From: Candidatus Tabaqchalia intestinavium
GTDB taxonomy: Bacteria > Bacillota > Clostridia > Oscillospirales > CAJFTT01
Length of the DNA: 64,000 nt
Direction of reading: 5' to 3'
Assembly: GCA_904420005.1 (NCBI GenBank)
Contig: CAJFTT010000050.1
Coordinates: 1 to 64,000 of the forward strand
Made by a program: the position numbers and the translations under genes. The notes below the pieces were generated by a model. That model was not told where the DNA came from and did no database searches. It was given only the letters and a program-made list of their open reading frames with translations. Below, piece after piece: positions 7,085-15,932 of this stretch. How positions within the stretch are numbered: the first letter of the stretch is position 1; each line of letters begins with the position of its first letter.

Positions 7085-8302
7085 TTATCTGCCCGGCCCT
7101 TCCCCGCCCGGCGCAGCCGACTGTCGCAGGCCGTGACGCCGCAGGATTTCCACCATCTCCTCCAGGACTTCCTCCCGCCGGGTGGAAACCTCCAATGTTT
7201 GCTGGTCCGAAATGATCACGCGCACCGGCGTCTCTTCCCATACCTGAATGCGCTGCGGCAAGCCCCGCGCACGGCGCATCCGCTTTTTCCACGGCGCATA
7301 TTCCGGCACTGCGGCATAACACAGCCGGTCTCTGCCGCCGGGAACATAAATCTCCCGGAAAAACTGCGCGGAAACGCCGTATTTCCGGTAAGGTGCGTAT
7401 GCCGCTTCCCAGAACGCCTCCATCGACTGCGGCGGCGCATACAGCGCCGGGAGCGGCGCGGCATAAACGCCCCGGCAGAGATGGTCCGCGCCCCGGCGCG
7501 GCATGGAAAAAATCTCATACAGCGCAAAGCGCCGCGCCAAACCGGCATAGACTTCCCAGGTCAGCGCATGGGGCAACGGAAGCGGGAGCTTCGTCCTCGG
7601 ATTCTCCCCTTCGGCCTGCGCCCACAGCGTGTTCCCGGCTCTCCAATAGCGCCCCGGCGCGACGCGCTGCCTCCCGTCGCCGTCCTTCTCCTGCCGGTCG
7701 GATTCGCCGCGCTGCGCTCCCTGCTCCGACATTGGCAGAAGCGCGATCTTCCCCATCTCGTCAAGCACGGCGCAAACGCGGCGCAGGTGCGGGGCGTACC
7801 GCGCCGTCTGCCGGCAGCTGAACCACGGAAAGCAGAATATATCCTTCCCGCCCGCAACGCCAATCGCCGCGTTGCACTGCAAAAAGCCCGCGCCCGTCTG
7901 CCAAAGCGGGCGCGCCAGATCCTCCTCCCGGATGGCGAACAGCATCGCCAGCTCCTCCGCCCGGACAGGCGTCCCCGCCTGCCGGGCGGCGCGCTCTATC
8001 AACTGCCGGACGCGCCTCGCCGTTCGCGGGCAGGCACCCATGTCCTGCGCCTTGCTGCGCAAGCGAGCCAACGGGACCTCCCGCCCATCGAGCAGAAACC
8101 GCGTCTCGGCATCCAGCACATTTCCCGTCCGGCTGCACAGGGCATGCGACAGCATCCAGCCCCCGCTGTCAATCTCCCCCGGGAGAAGATGAACGCCCGG
8201 ACCGAAGGAAAACGACAAATCGCTGCAAACCGCGCGCACAGAACCGGCAATCGGCGATTTACACGTGAAATATCCTCCAAAATTCCGAACGGTCAGCCGC
8301 AT
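7085..8302 (-). CDS. uncharacterised protein with a degenerate ABC-like P-loop (GEIDSGGW)
   Basis: I do not recognise this as a named family. It has 405 residues, no signal peptide and no membrane segment. The start (ATG at 8302) has a strong AAAGGAGGGCG site; the open frame continues upstream but has no other supported start. About residues 28-52 read like the beginning of an ABC ATPase (LSFSFGPGVHLLPGEIDSGG), where the Walker A lysine position is Gly and the next is Trp. A later stretch, GKDIFCFPWFS at about 165-175, resembles the region after an ABC signature. The C-terminal half is Arg-rich and ends in VEILRRHG. It is monocistronic, with its own terminator. My inference is an ATPase-fold protein that has lost or altered nucleotide binding. 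Confidence 0.6.
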   Translation of the reverse strand: MRLTVRNFGGYFTCKSPIAGSVRAVCSDLSFSFGPGVHLLPGEIDSGGWMLSHALCSRTGNVLDAETRFLLDGREVPLARLRSKAQDMGACPRTARRVRQLIERAARQAGTPVRAEELAMLFAIREEDLARPLWQTGAGFLQCNAAIGVAGGKDIFCFPWFSCRQTARYAPHLRRVCAVLDEMGKIALLPMSEQGAQRGESDRQEKDGDGRQRVAPGRYWRAGNTLWAQAEGENPRTKLPLPLPHALTWEVYAGLARRFALYEIFSMPRRGADHLCRGVYAAPLPALYAPPQSMEAFWEAAYAPYRKYGVSAQFFREIYVPGGRDRLCYAAVPEYAPWKKRMRRARGLPQRIQVWEETPVRVIISDQQTLEVSTRREEVLEEMVEILRRHGLRQSAAPGGEGPGR

Positions 8303-8405
8303 TTTTCGCCCTCCTTTTCTTCGGGCCGCGCGCCGGCCCGGCTTTGCTGCCGGGAACGCCCGCAAGAGGAACCGTGTCATCGTGTGGTTTCCCCGCCGCC
8401 AATAG

Positions 8406-8428
8406 AACCACTCGACTATTCCGTGGTT
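8406..8428. repeat. dispersed 23-bp hairpin repeat, copy 1
   Basis: An imperfect palindrome beginning AACCAC and ending GTGGTT with CGACTAT in its centre. It matches 42817-42839 at 20 of 23 positions, and both copies are followed 10-12 bases later by ACAAAAAGCG. Confidence 0.7.
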
Positions 8429-8648
8429 CCCTCTGACAAAAAGCGGACGGTCTGCTCTGCGCAGATCGCCCGCTCGCCCAATTTTATCTGCCCGGCCTGT
8501 GTTCTTCCGCCCGGTCAGGATACCTGCCTGGCCTGCGCGCTCCGCTGCGCTATCCCCAGATATGGAAAAACACACGCCTGCCATTTCAAAACAGGGGCCC
8601 CGGCGAGCGCGCTGCACACCCCGCTGCCGTCTATCCCCCTATAGGACC

Positions 8649-8675
8649 GGAACCCCTTGTGTCCCAAGGGGTTCC
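8649..8675. repeat. 11-bp inverted repeat downstream of ftsZ
   Basis: The arms GGAACCCCTTG (8649-8659) and CAAGGGGTTCC (8665-8675) are perfect. There is no good T-run on the minus strand, so it is at best a weak terminator or RNA-stabilising hairpin at the end of the ftsZ transcript. Confidence 0.5.
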
Positions 8676-8814
8676 GTACTCTTTCCCTGTTTCGTCTTCC
8701 CTGCATTGATTTTCCCTGCACCGAGAAGCGGCGCATCGGCTCGCCGGCGCCTTCCGTGGCGCCAGCCGATCTTCCGGCCACGCCTGCCCCGCCGGACCAT
8801 CCGCAGGGAACGGC

Positions 8815-9885
8815 TCACTTGCTGCCGAACACGCGGAACAGATCATCCAGCTGGCTCTCAAAGGAGCTCTGATTCTGCTCGGGCGTCTCCGGCTTTTTCG
8901 CCGCGGCGCTCTCCGTCGTCTGCGCGGGCGCGAGCGTGTCAAACCCTGTGGCGATGACGGTGATGCGGATAGCGTCCTCCAGCGCGGGGTCGAACGCAAC
9001 GCCCCAGATGATGGTCGCGTCGGGATCGGTCTCGTCGGTGATCATCTGCGCCGCCGTCTCGATCTCCTCGAGCGCGACGTCGGGCGAGGCCGTGAAATTG
9101 ATGATAACGCCGCGCGCGCCGCTGATGGAGGTCTCCAGCAGCGGGCTCGCGATGGCGATCTTCGCCGCCTCGACCGCCTTCTCCTGTCCCTCGGCATATC
9201 CCACGCCCATGTGGGCATAACCGGCGTCGCGCATGACGGTCGTCACGTCGGCGAAGTCGAGGTTAATCAGCCCCGGCACCAGGATCAGGTCGGAAATGCT
9301 CTGCACGCCCTGGCGCAGCACGTCGTCCGCGACCTCGAACGCGTTGGCCAGCGAAATCTTCTGCTCGGAAACATATTTCAGCCGCTCGTTGGGGATGACG
9401 ACCAGCGAGTCGACATGCTCCCGCAGCTCCGTGATGCCCAGCTCCGCCTGCTCCATCTTGCGGCGGCCCTCAAAGGCGAAGGGCTTGGTCACGATGCCGA
9501 CCGTCAGGATCCCCATCTCCTTGGCCACGGCCGCGATGACCGGGGCCGCGCCCGTGCCCGTGCCGCCGCCCATGCCCGCCGTGACGAACACCATGCTCGT
9601 CCCGCGCAGGGAGTTGGCGATCTCGTCGCGGTTCTCCTCGGCGCTCTTCTTGCCGATCTCCGGGCGCGCGCCCGCGCCGCGGCCGTGCGTCAGCTTCTCG
9701 CCGATCTGCACCTTGTGCGTCGCCTGAGAATTGAACAGCGCCTGCTTGTCCGTATTCACCGCGACGAATTCCACGCCCTTGACGCCGCTGCGGATCATGC
9801 GGTCTACCGCATTGTTTCCGCCGCCACCGACGCCCACCACCTTGATCTTGATGACATTATCCATTTCTACGGCCGGCTCAAACAT
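8815..9885 (-). CDS. ftsZ: cell division protein FtsZ
   Basis: The tubulin-like GTPase that polymerises into the cytokinetic Z-ring. The 356 residues include the N-terminal nucleotide-binding [15 protein letters not shown], the signature [11 protein letters not shown] at about residues 110-120, and the T7-loop region NLDFADV. A short variable linker leads to the C-terminal conserved peptide [10 protein letters not shown], which binds FtsA/SepF-type partners. It is the last gene of the dcw cluster and has its own promoter at 9970-9998, so it can be expressed separately from the upstream genes. The ATG at 9885 has GGAGG upstream. No ftsA is present here, as in many Clostridia. Confidence 0.98.
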   Translation of the reverse strand: MFEPAVEMDNVIKIKVVGVGGGGNNAVDRMIRSGVKGVEFVAVNTDKQALFNSQATHKVQIGEKLTHGRGAGARPEIGKKSAEENRDEIANSLRGTSMVFVTAGMGGGTGTGAAPVIAAVAKEMGILTVGIVTKPFAFEGRRKMEQAELGITELREHVDSLVVIPNERLKYVSEQKISLANAFEVADDVLRQGVQSISDLILVPGLINLDFADVTTVMRDAGYAHMGVGYAEGQEKAVEAAKIAIASPLLETSISGARGVIINFTASPDVALEEIETAAQMITDETDPDATIIWGVAFDPALEDAIRITVIATGFDTLAPAQTTESAAAKKPETPEQNQSSFESQLDDLFRVFGSK

Positions 9886-9969
9886 TTCAAAACCTCCATT
9901 TAACGCTGTGATCTCTCACGCGATATCCATTTTCATTTTCTCTGCACAGGATGAACCTATGTTTTTTCT

Positions 9970-9998
9970 ATTTTACCTTCTTTCCGCGCATTTTTCAA
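9970..9998 (-). promoter_or_regulatory. promoter of ftsZ
   Basis: On the minus strand, TTGAAA (9998-9993) and TAAAAT (9975-9970) have 17-bp spacing, inside the AT-rich 169-bp gap between ftsQ and ftsZ. The leader to the ftsZ start codon is about 75 bases. Confidence 0.7.
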
Positions 9999-10054
9999 TA
10001 CATATTGTATAAAAACTTCAACTTTTCTCCTACTTCTTGTTGTTTGGAGGATTT

Positions 10055-10882
10055 TTATTCCAGATAGATTTCCTCCTGCGTGACGCCCGTCGTGCGCAGG
10101 GAAACATGCCCCGACTCTCTGGCGTTGATGACAGCCAGCTGTCCCTCGCCCACCTGCTCCTGCAGAATCGTGCGCACAAATTTCAGCTTATAATCCAGAT
10201 CCACAGAATTGCCCAGCAGCACTTTCACGCGGTCCTCCAGCACAAAGGCCAGATCGATATAATCCGCTGCCCGGATGGCCGTGATGCGCCCCAGCTGCAT
10301 CTCGTCGACAGTGCTGACGATCTCGGTGAAGGCCGCCTGCGTGCGCTCGTCGACGAACCGGATCCGGGGAATTTCCAGCGCGGCGGCATATTCCTCCAGG
10401 CTCTTCTCCGGCGGCAGCGCGCCGATGAGCAGCGCCGTGCCTGCGGGCTGGTCATAGCCCTGGCTTTTCTCGAGCACCTTGCCCGTTTTCGACACCACCC
10501 AGTAAAAGCCGGTATCGGCCAGCGCGGCGAACGGCTCCGCCTCCTGCACCGTGATATGCAGCGTGGCGGGCAGCTGCGCGCGCACCTCCACGCTCTCGAT
10601 ATACAGCAGCGTGGCGCACAGCGTCTGTTCGATCTTCTCCTCGTCCAGGCGCAGGAGGTTCTCGTCGCCGGTGAGGCCCGCGGTTTGCAGCACCTCTTCG
10701 ACCGTGTAACGCGACAGGCCCTCCACTTCTATGTTCTTCGCCTTGAACAGCACCGTCAGGCTGAGAATGACAACCACCGCCAGCATCAGCACGGCAAGCA
10801 GCAGATACACCGGCGCCATGTTGCGGCGACGGCGACGGCGGGGCCGGGGACGGGCTTGTCCCGCGCGGCTGGTGTTGGGCAT
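10055..10882 (-). CDS. ftsQ: cell division protein FtsQ/DivIB
   Basis: A bitopic membrane protein of 275 residues. It has a short Arg-rich cytoplasmic tail (residues 1-21), one transmembrane helix at about 23-46 (VYLLLAVLMLAVVVILSL), a POTRA domain starting KNIEVEGLSRYTVEEVLQ, and a beta domain behind it. FtsQ/DivIB links FtsL and FtsB/DivIC to septal peptidoglycan synthesis. It sits between murA and ftsZ, the usual Gram-positive place. The ATG at 10882 follows GGGAGGAGCCAGC. Sequence conservation is low in this family; position and architecture carry the call. Confidence 0.9.
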   Translation of the reverse strand: MPNTSRAGQARPRPRRRRRRNMAPVYLLLAVLMLAVVVILSLTVLFKAKNIEVEGLSRYTVEEVLQTAGLTGDENLLRLDEEKIEQTLCATLLYIESVEVRAQLPATLHITVQEAEPFAALADTGFYWVVSKTGKVLEKSQGYDQPAGTALLIGALPPEKSLEEYAAALEIPRIRFVDERTQAAFTEIVSTVDEMQLGRITAIRAADYIDLAFVLEDRVKVLLGNSVDLDYKLKFVRTILQEQVGEGQLAVINARESGHVSLRTTGVTQEEIYLE

Positions 10883-10904
10883 GCTGGCTCCTCCCTTCCT
10901 GCTT

Positions 10905-10941
10905 CCCGGCGCGCCGCGCGCTTTGAGCGCGGCGTGCCGGG
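10905..10941. repeat. strong 15-bp hairpin in the murA-ftsQ gap
   Basis: The arms at 10905-10919 and 10927-10941 pair over 15 positions with one G/T wobble and a seven-base loop. In the minus-strand transcript it stands about 20 bases before the ftsQ start codon region and has no T-run. It could stabilise or process the long dcw mRNA or lower ftsQ translation. Confidence 0.6.
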
Positions 10942-11051
10942 CTATAATAGGCTTGCTTCCTTAGTCCGGCGGCGCTCCCCGCCGGGCGGCGCCTCCCCAG
11001 GAACTCGGCTTCGGGGCGCGCGCCGCGGCTGTCCTGCGCCGGGGCCGCGCG

Positions 11052-12305
11052 TCACTCGACGCGGCGGATGTCCGCCCCAACGGACGACAGCAGCGTCTCC
11101 AGCCCTTCATAGCCGCGGTCGATGTGCCGCAGGCCGGAAACCTCCGTCACGCCTTCCGCCGCGAGGCCCGCGATGACCACGGCCGCGCCGCCGCGCAGGT
11201 CGGTGGACTCCACCGGCGCGCCGGACAGGCGCTTGACGCCTTCGACGACCGCGATGCGGCCCTCCGTCTTGATATGCGCGCCCAGCCGCGTCAGCTCGCC
11301 GACGTGCTTGAACCGGCTGTCGAAAATGCTCTCGATAAATACGCTCGTGCCCCGCGCCACCGTGGCGGCGGCCATCACGGGCGCCTGCGCGTCGGTGGGG
11401 AAGCCCGGGTACGGCATGGTGCGCACGGTTTTCACCGGCAGCAGCCGCTGGGCCCCGCGCACCAGGCAGCAGTCCCCCGCCACGCGCAGCTGGCAGCCCA
11501 TCTCCTCAAACGCCGCCATCACGGGCGTCACATGCGCCGGCACCATGCCGCGCAGCAGCAGCTCGCCCCCGGTGATGGCCGCCGCGGAAAGGAACGTCGC
11601 CGTCACGATGCGGTCGGGAATGATCGTATGCTCGAAGCCGTGCAGTTTCTCCACGCCCTCGATGACGATGGTGCTCTCGCCCGCGCCGTGGATCCTGCCG
11701 CCCATTTTGTTCAGGCAGTCGGCGAGGTCCATGATCTCCGGCTCCCGTGCGGCGTTGACGATGGTGGTGGTGCCTTTGGCCGTGGCGGCGCACAGCAGGA
11801 TATTCTCCGTCGCGCCGACCGACGGGAAAGACAGCGCCGTCTCGCAGCCGCGCAGCTGGCAGGCGCGGCAGTCCAGCAACCCCCGCTGCTCGCGGATCTC
11901 GGTTCCCAGCCGGCGCAGCGCCATCAGGTGCAGGTCGATCGGCCGGCTACCCAGCTCGCAGCCGCCGGGCGCGCTCATGACCGCCTCATGCATGCGGCTG
12001 ATGATCGCGCCGAGGAACACGATCGAGGAGCGCATCTGGCGCATCAGGCGTTCCGGCACGTCGCTGCGCGTCAGGTTCGTGCTGTCCACGACGACGGTTT
12101 TGCCTTCTCTGCGCACCCGGCAACCCAGATATTCGAGAATCCGCAGGGAAATCTCGACGTCCGTCAGCTCCGGGCAGTTATGTATCACGCTCTCTCCGCA
12201 GCCCAGCAGCGTCGCGGCCAACACAGGCAAAACGCTGTTTTTCGCCCCCTGGATCGGAATTTCCCCCTCCAGGCGGCGGCCGCCCTCTATGATGAATCTT
12301 GCCAT
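11052..12305 (-). CDS. murA: UDP-N-acetylglucosamine 1-carboxyvinyltransferase
   Basis: Transfers enolpyruvate from PEP to UDP-GlcNAc, the first committed step of peptidoglycan synthesis, and is the target of fosfomycin. The 417 residues begin with GGRRLEGEIPIQGAKNSVLPVLAA, containing the conserved Lys-Asn pair at 22-23. The active-site cysteine is at about residue 116 in SAPGGCELGSR, so the enzyme should be fosfomycin-sensitive; Asp-type resistant enzymes lack it. The ATG at 12305 is preferred; an upstream ATG at 12338 would add 11 residues but has no ribosome-binding site. It lies within the dcw run between murG and ftsQ. Confidence 0.97.
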   Translation of the reverse strand: MARFIIEGGRRLEGEIPIQGAKNSVLPVLAATLLGCGESVIHNCPELTDVEISLRILEYLGCRVRREGKTVVVDSTNLTRSDVPERLMRQMRSSIVFLGAIISRMHEAVMSAPGGCELGSRPIDLHLMALRRLGTEIREQRGLLDCRACQLRGCETALSFPSVGATENILLCAATAKGTTTIVNAAREPEIMDLADCLNKMGGRIHGAGESTIVIEGVEKLHGFEHTIIPDRIVTATFLSAAAITGGELLLRGMVPAHVTPVMAAFEEMGCQLRVAGDCCLVRGAQRLLPVKTVRTMPYPGFPTDAQAPVMAAATVARGTSVFIESIFDSRFKHVGELTRLGAHIKTEGRIAVVEGVKRLSGAPVESTDLRGGAAVVIAGLAAEGVTEVSGLRHIDRGYEGLETLLSSVGADIRRVE

Positions 12306-12437
12306 ATTCAGCACCCTTTCAGCCTTGTACATTTCCATGGATAGTCCATACTATGCGGCTTGTTCGAAAAGGGTGCAAGCCCTGCCTGTCAGGCTCGTCT
12401 TCCGGCCGGCCGGCGTGGGGCAGGCAAACGGTTTATC

Positions 12438-13610
12438 TCATTGACCGGCGGCGTTCCCGCCTTTGACCGGCGGCGTTTTCCCGCGCGCCGGGGCCTTTTT
12501 GTGCGCCTCGATGACCTCGCGGATCACCGCGTAAATGCGCTCGTTTGCGTCCAGGATGGCCATGCGGCCCGCGTTCTCCGCCATGCGGTGCAGCCGCGCG
12601 GCGTCGCCCGCGAGCGCGTCGAGCGTCTGCTCCAGGCGCGCGGGGGTGAGGTCCTTCTCCTCGATCATGACGGCGGCGTCCTGCTTGACCAGCGCCTGGC
12701 CGTTATAAAACTGATGGTTCTCCGCCACCCGCGGCGAAGGCACCAGCACGGACGGCTTGCATTGCGCCTCGATCTCGGCGAGGATGCTCGCGCCGCAGCG
12801 GGTGACGATGATGTCGCACGCCGCAAGATAAGGCGCCATATCGACATATTCCAGCACGCGTATGCCCGGCGCCTTTTCCGGGTCCCAGCCGCCTTCCCGC
12901 AGCCGCGCGGGGACCCATTCCCAGCCGGCGCGGCCGGTGACGTGCACATGCTGCAGGGCGCCCTTCTTCACGCTGGACAGCAGCACGTCGCACAGCACTT
13001 CATTGAACATGCGCGACCCCAGGCTGCCGCCCACCGACAGCACCAGCGGCCGCTCGTCGAAGCCCAGGCGGGCGCGCGCCTCTTTCTTGCGCGCCATAAG
13101 CACCTCCGTGCGCACCGGCAGTCCCGTCACGACGCAGCGGTCCTTCGCCTTGGGGAAATATTGCCGGCTCTCCTCCACCGTGAGCATCACGCGGTCGACG
13201 TGCCGGCTGGTCATTTTGCTGGTCACGCCGGGGAAGGCGTTCTGCTCATGGATGACCGAAGGGATGCCGAGCTTTCTCGCCTCATAAATGGCGGGAAAGC
13301 TGACGTAACCGCCCGTGCCGATGACGATATCCGGCTGAAACTCCCGCAGCAAGCGGCGCACATCGCGCAGCGCGCCCAGCAGCAGGCGCAGGGTCTTGAT
13401 GTTGCGCCAGGGCTTCTTGCGGTTGAGCCCGCGGATCTCCACCGTCGACAGCGGGAACCCCGCCGCGGGCACGAGCTTCTCCTCCATGCTGTTCTTGCTG
13501 CCGACGAAACGGATGTCGGCGTCGGGATGCTTCTCCCGCAGCACGCCGGCGATGGCCAGCGCGGGATTGATATGGCCGGCGGTGCCGCCGCCCGTCAACA
13601 AAACCTTCAA
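12438..13610 (-). CDS. murG: UDP-GlcNAc:undecaprenyl-PP-MurNAc-pentapeptide GlcNAc transferase
   Basis: A membrane-associated GT-B glycosyltransferase that converts lipid I to lipid II. The N-terminal glycine-rich loop GGGTAGHINPALAIA, the FVGSKNSMEEKLVPAAGF segment, the HEQNAFPG motif and the second loop VLSVGGSLGSRMFNE are all present. The C-terminal acceptor/donor motif TRCGASILAEIEAQCKPSVLVP replaces the more usual SRAGA. The start is a TTG at 13610 after GGGGGAAGC. The C-terminal tail after about residue 370 is a short basic extension of no known function. It is followed by murA with a 130-bp gap. Confidence 0.96.
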   Translation of the reverse strand: MKVLLTGGGTAGHINPALAIAGVLREKHPDADIRFVGSKNSMEEKLVPAAGFPLSTVEIRGLNRKKPWRNIKTLRLLLGALRDVRRLLREFQPDIVIGTGGYVSFPAIYEARKLGIPSVIHEQNAFPGVTSKMTSRHVDRVMLTVEESRQYFPKAKDRCVVTGLPVRTEVLMARKKEARARLGFDERPLVLSVGGSLGSRMFNEVLCDVLLSSVKKGALQHVHVTGRAGWEWVPARLREGGWDPEKAPGIRVLEYVDMAPYLAACDIIVTRCGASILAEIEAQCKPSVLVPSPRVAENHQFYNGQALVKQDAAVMIEEKDLTPARLEQTLDALAGDAARLHRMAENAGRMAILDANERIYAVIREVIEAHKKAPARGKTPPVKGGNAAGQ

Positions 13611-13650
13611 AATGCTTCCCCCAATGGTTGTTTTCTTCCCGCAGCCGCCG

Positions 13651-14844
13651 TCAACTTCGTCGGACCGCGGCGTGACGGGAAACGGACATGACCAGCCCCA
13701 TCTGGAACAGGATCATCATCAGCGCCGTGCCGCCATAGCTGAAAAACGGCAGGCTGATGCCGGTGTTCGGCACGGTATTGGTCACGACGGCGATGTTGAG
13801 CGCCGCCTGGATCCCGACCTGCGAGACGACGCCGACCGTGATGAGCATGCCGAAAGAGTCCGGCGCGCGCATCGCCACGACGAAGCCGCGCCACACCAGC
13901 AGCGCGAACAGGATAATCACAATCGCCGCGCCGACGAAGCCCAGCTCCTCGCACACCACGGCGAACACGAAGTCATTCTGCGGCTCGCTAATATACAGAT
14001 GCTTCTGCCGGGAGTTGCCCAGCCCCTGTCCCAGCAGCCCCCCCGAGCCGATGGCGTAAAGCGACTGGATGGTCTGCCAGCCCTTGCCGCGCGGGTCGGA
14101 GAAGGGATCGAGCCACACCTCCAGCCGGGTGGAGGCGTAGGAAATCACGTCCGTGAACAGCACCAGCACCGTCAGCGCGCCGGCCAGCAGGCCGCCGCCG
14201 ATGGCGAACCATTTGAACGCCGTGCCGCCGACGAACATCATGATCAGCGCGATGGCAACGATGAGGATGGTGCCCGACAGATGCGGCTCGAGCACCATGA
14301 GAATCACCACGGGAATGAGCAGGATCGCAAACGGCAAAACGCCGTACTTAAACGTCTTGATGCGTTTTTGAAACAGCACCGCCATGTGCGCGAAAGCCAG
14401 GATAATGGCCAGCTTCGCGATCTCGGAGGGCTGGAAATTGATCGGGCCGAACCACACCCAGCGATGCACGTTGCTGCGCGCGGGGTAAAACAGCGCCAGC
14501 ACGAGCAGCAGCAGCGCTACCGCGTAGAGCGGAAGGGCAAGGCGATGCCAGACATGATAATCGACATAGGAGATGGCGAACATCGCCGCCACGCCCAGCA
14601 CCGCGAAGATCAGCTGTTTGGAAATGTAATAAAAGCTGTCTCCGTCGTGATAATACGCATACGCATAGCTGGCGGAAAACATCATGACAAGGCCGATGGT
14701 CAAAAGAAGCAGCACCAGCGTCACGAACGGCAGGTCCACGCCGTTGGCGTTGAACCGGATGAAGCCGAGATGCGGCCCCTTCTTTTTCCTGGCTTCGGCC
14801 TCCCGCTCGCCCGCGGCCTGCGGCCCGCTGTGTACTCTGGTCAT
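13651..14844 (-). CDS. ftsW: FtsW/SpoVE-type peptidoglycan glycosyltransferase (SEDS)
   Basis: A polytopic SEDS protein of 397 residues with about ten transmembrane helices that polymerises lipid II at the septum together with the class B PBP. Hallmarks are RWVWFGPINFQPSEIAKLA, the extracellular loop LEVWLDPFSDPRGKGWQ and the end motif NTVPNTGISLPFFSYGGTALM. A cytoplasmic N-terminus of about 35 residues is Lys/Arg-rich. The ATG at 14844 has AAGGAGG upstream. The gene follows mraY directly, where murD would normally lie between them. FtsW and sporulation SpoVE cannot be told apart from sequence alone. Confidence 0.95.
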   Translation of the reverse strand: MTRVHSGPQAAGEREAEARKKKGPHLGFIRFNANGVDLPFVTLVLLLLTIGLVMMFSASYAYAYYHDGDSFYYISKQLIFAVLGVAAMFAISYVDYHVWHRLALPLYAVALLLLVLALFYPARSNVHRWVWFGPINFQPSEIAKLAIILAFAHMAVLFQKRIKTFKYGVLPFAILLIPVVILMVLEPHLSGTILIVAIALIMMFVGGTAFKWFAIGGGLLAGALTVLVLFTDVISYASTRLEVWLDPFSDPRGKGWQTIQSLYAIGSGGLLGQGLGNSRQKHLYISEPQNDFVFAVVCEELGFVGAAIVIILFALLVWRGFVVAMRAPDSFGMLITVGVVSQVGIQAALNIAVVTNTVPNTGISLPFFSYGGTALMMILFQMGLVMSVSRHAAVRRS

Positions 14845-14883
14845 GTCACCGCCTCCTTTCTCTGCAGCGTCCGCTCCCTGCCG

Positions 14884-15897
14884 TCATCGCAGCAGGAAGA
14901 AAATCCAAACCGCCGTCGCCGTGCACATCACCAGCGTGATGCCGGAAAAAACGGCGACGATTTTATTCTCGCTCCATCCGCTGATCTGATAATGATGATG
15001 GATAGGCGTCATTTTGAACAGCCGTTTTCCGTGGGTGATCTTATAATACGTCACCTGGATGACGACGCTGATCGCCTCGATGAAATAAATCAGCCCCACG
15101 GGGAACAGCAAAAGCGGCATGCGCACCGCGAAGCACAGCGCGACGAAGCTCGCGCCGAGGAACATCGAGCCCGTGTCCCCCATGAATACCTTCGCCGGAT
15201 GCAGGTTCCACACCAGAAAGCCCAGCAGCCCGCCGGCCAGCGCCGCGGCGAAAACCGTGAAGGCCGGCTCGCCGAACGGGACCGTCACCAGCACAAAGAA
15301 CGCCGCCACCACCAGCGTGACGCTGCCGCACAGCCCGTCGATGCCGTCGGTGAGGTTGACCGCGTTGACGAAGCCGTAAATGGCGATGAGCATGACAGGA
15401 TAATAAAACGGGCCGAGCGGGATGGAAAATTCGGAGAAGGGGATCTGCAGGGAGGTCTGCCGCTCGCCCAGCAGGTAGAGCGTGAACAGATACGCCCCCG
15501 CGATGAGCATCTGCAGCACCGTTTTCTGCAATGAAGTCAGGCCGAGATTGCGCTTTTTCGCGACCTTGACGAAATCGTCCAGAAAGCCCACGGCCGTGAA
15601 CGCCAGGATCATCAGGATCGAGACGATCAGCCGCTGCATCTCCGAAGTGGTGACGGGATTGCCCAGCGCCGCCATCAGAAACAGCACCGCCAGCGTCAGC
15701 AGCACCGTCGGCAGGATGAACAGGAACCCGCCCATCGTGGGGGTGTCCTGTTTGGCCTTATGCCATTGGCTGACATATTCGCTGATCGTCTGGCCGAAGT
15801 GCCGGCGCCGCAGCAGCGGAATGAGCACCTTGCCCAGCAGCGCCGCGCAGCCAAAGGAAAACAGCGCCGTCAGGATGATCACATATTGCTGCTCCAT
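14884..15897 (-). CDS. mraY: phospho-MurNAc-pentapeptide transferase
   Basis: An integral membrane enzyme of 337 residues that makes lipid I from UDP-MurNAc-pentapeptide and undecaprenyl phosphate. The catalytic motifs KAKQDTPTMGG, GFLDDFVKV (the adjacent aspartates), NAVNLTDGIDGL and FMGDTGSMFLGA are present, together with the late HHHYQISGWSE histidine cluster. It has ten predicted helices. The ATG at 15897 is chosen because it gives the standard N-terminus; its ribosome-binding site is weak. It is separated from murF by 35 bases. Confidence 0.97.
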   Translation of the reverse strand: MEQQYVIILTALFSFGCAALLGKVLIPLLRRRHFGQTISEYVSQWHKAKQDTPTMGGFLFILPTVLLTLAVLFLMAALGNPVTTSEMQRLIVSILMILAFTAVGFLDDFVKVAKKRNLGLTSLQKTVLQMLIAGAYLFTLYLLGERQTSLQIPFSEFSIPLGPFYYPVMLIAIYGFVNAVNLTDGIDGLCGSVTLVVAAFFVLVTVPFGEPAFTVFAAALAGGLLGFLVWNLHPAKVFMGDTGSMFLGASFVALCFAVRMPLLLFPVGLIYFIEAISVVIQVTYYKITHGKRLFKMTPIHHHYQISGWSENKIVAVFSGITLVMCTATAVWIFFLLR

Positions 15898-15932
15898 CGG
15901 TGTCCATCATGCCTTTCCCTGTGAATTTTCTT

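Larger units (their letters stand above)
8303..8814. other. gene-free gap between the 405-residue protein gene and ftsZ
   Basis: About 510 bases without a supportable gene. It contains the 23-bp hairpin repeat at 8406-8428 and an inverted repeat at 8649-8675. Nothing else is visible. Confidence 0.6.

Noticed and set aside
10941-10949. A TATAAT on the plus strand in the murA-ftsQ gap
   Set aside because: It points away from both neighbouring genes and has no plus-strand gene to serve.
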